Origin: an uncultured Collinsella sp.
GTDB lineage: Bacteria > Actinomycetota > Coriobacteriia > Coriobacteriales > Coriobacteriaceae
Assembly (NCBI GenBank): GCA_900757235.1
Contig: CAAENB010000122.1
Location: 1-5,644 of the forward strand
Reading direction: 5' to 3'
Length of the DNA stretch: 5,644 nucleotides
Made by a program: the position numbers and the translations under genes. Below the pieces are notes generated by a model. The model saw nothing but the letters and a program-made list of their open reading frames with translations. It was not told the origin of the DNA and did no database searches. This document shows positions 4,756-5,644 of the stretch, piece after piece. Positions within the stretch are counted from its first letter, which is position 1, and each line of letters begins with the position of its first letter.

Positions 4756-5419
4756 GACATACCCCGTCTACTACCTTGAGGATGCAATGAACAACCTCGG
4801 CGACTGCTTTGACTATGCCGTTAACGATTATGGGGCAGAAGGATCGGAAGTTGCTGAACTCTTTTGCCTGAGCGGCGTAGCCCGCGAGTTCGAACGCGGC
4901 AACGCATGGGTAGTGTCGGGAAAATCGGGCGTTGAGCTGTTCGCGCTTATCGCTGAAAGGTCCGGCTATCAGAGCGGGTCTATACCGGATCGCACCTATC
5001 GTTTTGAGAAGACGCCAGAGTATTGGACAGGCTGGATACTGGCATATCTGCAGTGGCGTTTAGGGGAGTCTTTCGAAGACCTGCTGCATGTCGTTCCGTT
5101 TGACGCACTGCGCAACCTGTACTACCCCTGGCATGAAGCCTCAGAGGAACGTGTGGCGAGTCTTGTTTGTGATATAGCGAAGAAAAAACCTTGTCAAACT
5201 AAGCTGGCGCTAGCGAGAAAGAGACTTAAGAAAACCCAACAAGACCTGGCATACGAATCAGGCGTATCACTCCGCTCAATCCAAATGTACGAGCAGCGCC
5301 AGAGAAACATCAACGAAGCTTCGGTAACAAGCGTAAGAGCCATAGCAAAAGCCCTCCACTGCAACATCGAAGACCTCCTAGAACCTGTCTTCGAATACAA
5401 AGAAACCAGCGCCGCCTAA
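4721..5419 (+). CDS. XRE-family HTH protein with N-terminal partner domain, putative antitoxin and autorepressor
   Basis: The 232-residue protein has two parts. Residues 17-150 form a helical domain (YLEDAMNNLGDCFDYAVNDYG, SGVAREFERGN, SPEYWTG-like TPEYWTGWILAYLQW at 98-112) that I recall as common in gut Firmicutes and Actinobacteria regulators next to DUF3990 or DUF3791 genes. Residues 160-221 are a canonical HTH_3/XRE domain: LALARKRLKKTQQDLAYESG, recognition helix SLRSIQMYEQ, then ALHCNIEDLLE. By analogy with type II antitoxins, the N-terminal part would bind and neutralise the upstream protein, and the HTH would bind the dyads at 4010-4054. Start ATG 4721 is supported by AGGGAGG upstream. 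The HTH half (from about 5195) shifts to A-ending codons (CAA, TCA, AAA) compared with the N-terminal half, hinting at mosaic origin. Neutralisation and autoregulation are inference; the HTH is clear. Confidence 0.75.
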   Translation: MIQELTNCGPSRTYPVYYLEDAMNNLGDCFDYAVNDYGAEGSEVAELFCLSGVAREFERGNAWVVSGKSGVELFALIAERSGYQSGSIPDRTYRFEKTPEYWTGWILAYLQWRLGESFEDLLHVVPFDALRNLYYPWHEASEERVASLVCDIAKKKPCQTKLALARKRLKKTQQDLAYESGVSLRSIQMYEQRQRNINEASVTSVRAIAKALHCNIEDLLEPVFEYKETSAA

Positions 5420-5644
5420 ACCAAGCACACAGCCGATGCCCGCCTCTAGGAAGTGCTCCAGCCTAGCAAGAGCCCCTACCAATAAAAAGCCAAACTATCA
5501 GCCCGGCGCCCCTTCAAAGCGTGGGTTCCTGTAGACATCGCAAGCAGGTGACGCATAATTTCTTTCGCAAATTGACAACCGCATAGCGGAACACGGCCCG
5601 CGCCCCGTCATATGATTTCTAGCGGCTAAACAACAAATCAACGA
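5420..5644. other. Intergenic tail without a recognisable gene
   Basis: No coding region with family resemblance or a good ribosome binding site is visible on either strand. CTAGG (5446-5450) and CCTAG (5462-5466) form only a minor stem, and CCGC-ATA-GCGG (5579-5589) a tiny hairpin. No T-run terminator follows the HTH gene, so where its transcript ends is unclear. A candidate outward promoter is listed separately. Confidence 0.5.
5532..5559 (+). promoter_or_regulatory. Candidate promoter reading out of the right end
   Basis: TAGACA (5532-5537) and CATAAT (5554-5559) each match consensus at five of six positions with a 16-bp spacer. Transcription would start near 5566 and run out of the window, presumably to a gene beginning after 5644. 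This is a sequence match only. Confidence 0.4.

Noticed and set aside
5572..5577. Perfect TTGACA as a -35 box near the right end
   Set aside because: At 16-18 bp spacing the following sequence is GC-rich with no -10 match. TATGAT at 5611 is 33 bp away.
1..5644. tRNA, rRNA or CRISPR array
   Set aside because: No cloverleaf, rRNA-like sequence, or regularly spaced repeat-spacer series was seen on either strand.

Overview
The window looks like a chromosomal segment of a high-GC, strictly anaerobic gut actinobacterium. Collinsella or a close relative in the Coriobacteriia is my best guess. This rests on codon use (GCC, CGC, GAG, CTG rich), the pyruvate formate-lyase activase, and the style of the DegV, EngB and XRE proteins as I remember them. 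No ribosomal RNA or other taxonomic marker is present, so the assignment is an inference. All supported genes lie on the + strand.

Left part (1-404): no convincing gene. It starts with a large nested palindrome (1-119) whose 24-bp outer arms match perfectly. A small hairpin, a tandem 10-bp direct repeat (GCTACCGTTT, 20-bp period), a candidate promoter and a potentially structured leader follow. They lead into degV, a fatty-acid-binding DegV-family protein (405-1265). After a short gap with a 12-bp palindrome overlapping a possible promoter comes pflA (1440-2258), the radical-SAM activase of pyruvate formate-lyase. Its usual neighbour pflB is not in the window.

Middle part (2259-3977): a compact set of overlapping inverted repeats (2271-2311) abuts the decayed C-terminal remnant of a beta-lactamase-like serine hydrolase (2308-2529). 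Then come two housekeeping genes, 38 bases apart and probably co-transcribed: mtnN (MTA/SAH nucleosidase, methyl-cycle recycling) and engB (ribosome-assembly GTPase).

Right part (3978-5644): an AT-richer two-gene cassette that looks acquired. A perfect 20-bp inverted repeat holds two copies of a 16-bp dyad (TATCAC-N4-GTGATA) around an extended -10 element. It precedes a DUF3990-like protein with ADP-ribosyltransferase-type motifs (putative toxin, 4072-4755). This overlaps by 35 bases a protein with a DUF-type N-terminal domain and a C-terminal XRE helix-turn-helix (putative antitoxin and autorepressor, 4721-5419). Order, overlap, operator layout and composition together suggest an autoregulated toxin-antitoxin or defence module inserted downstream of engB. 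It is the most interesting unit in the window. The last 225 bases hold no gene that I can see, only a candidate promoter firing out of the window.
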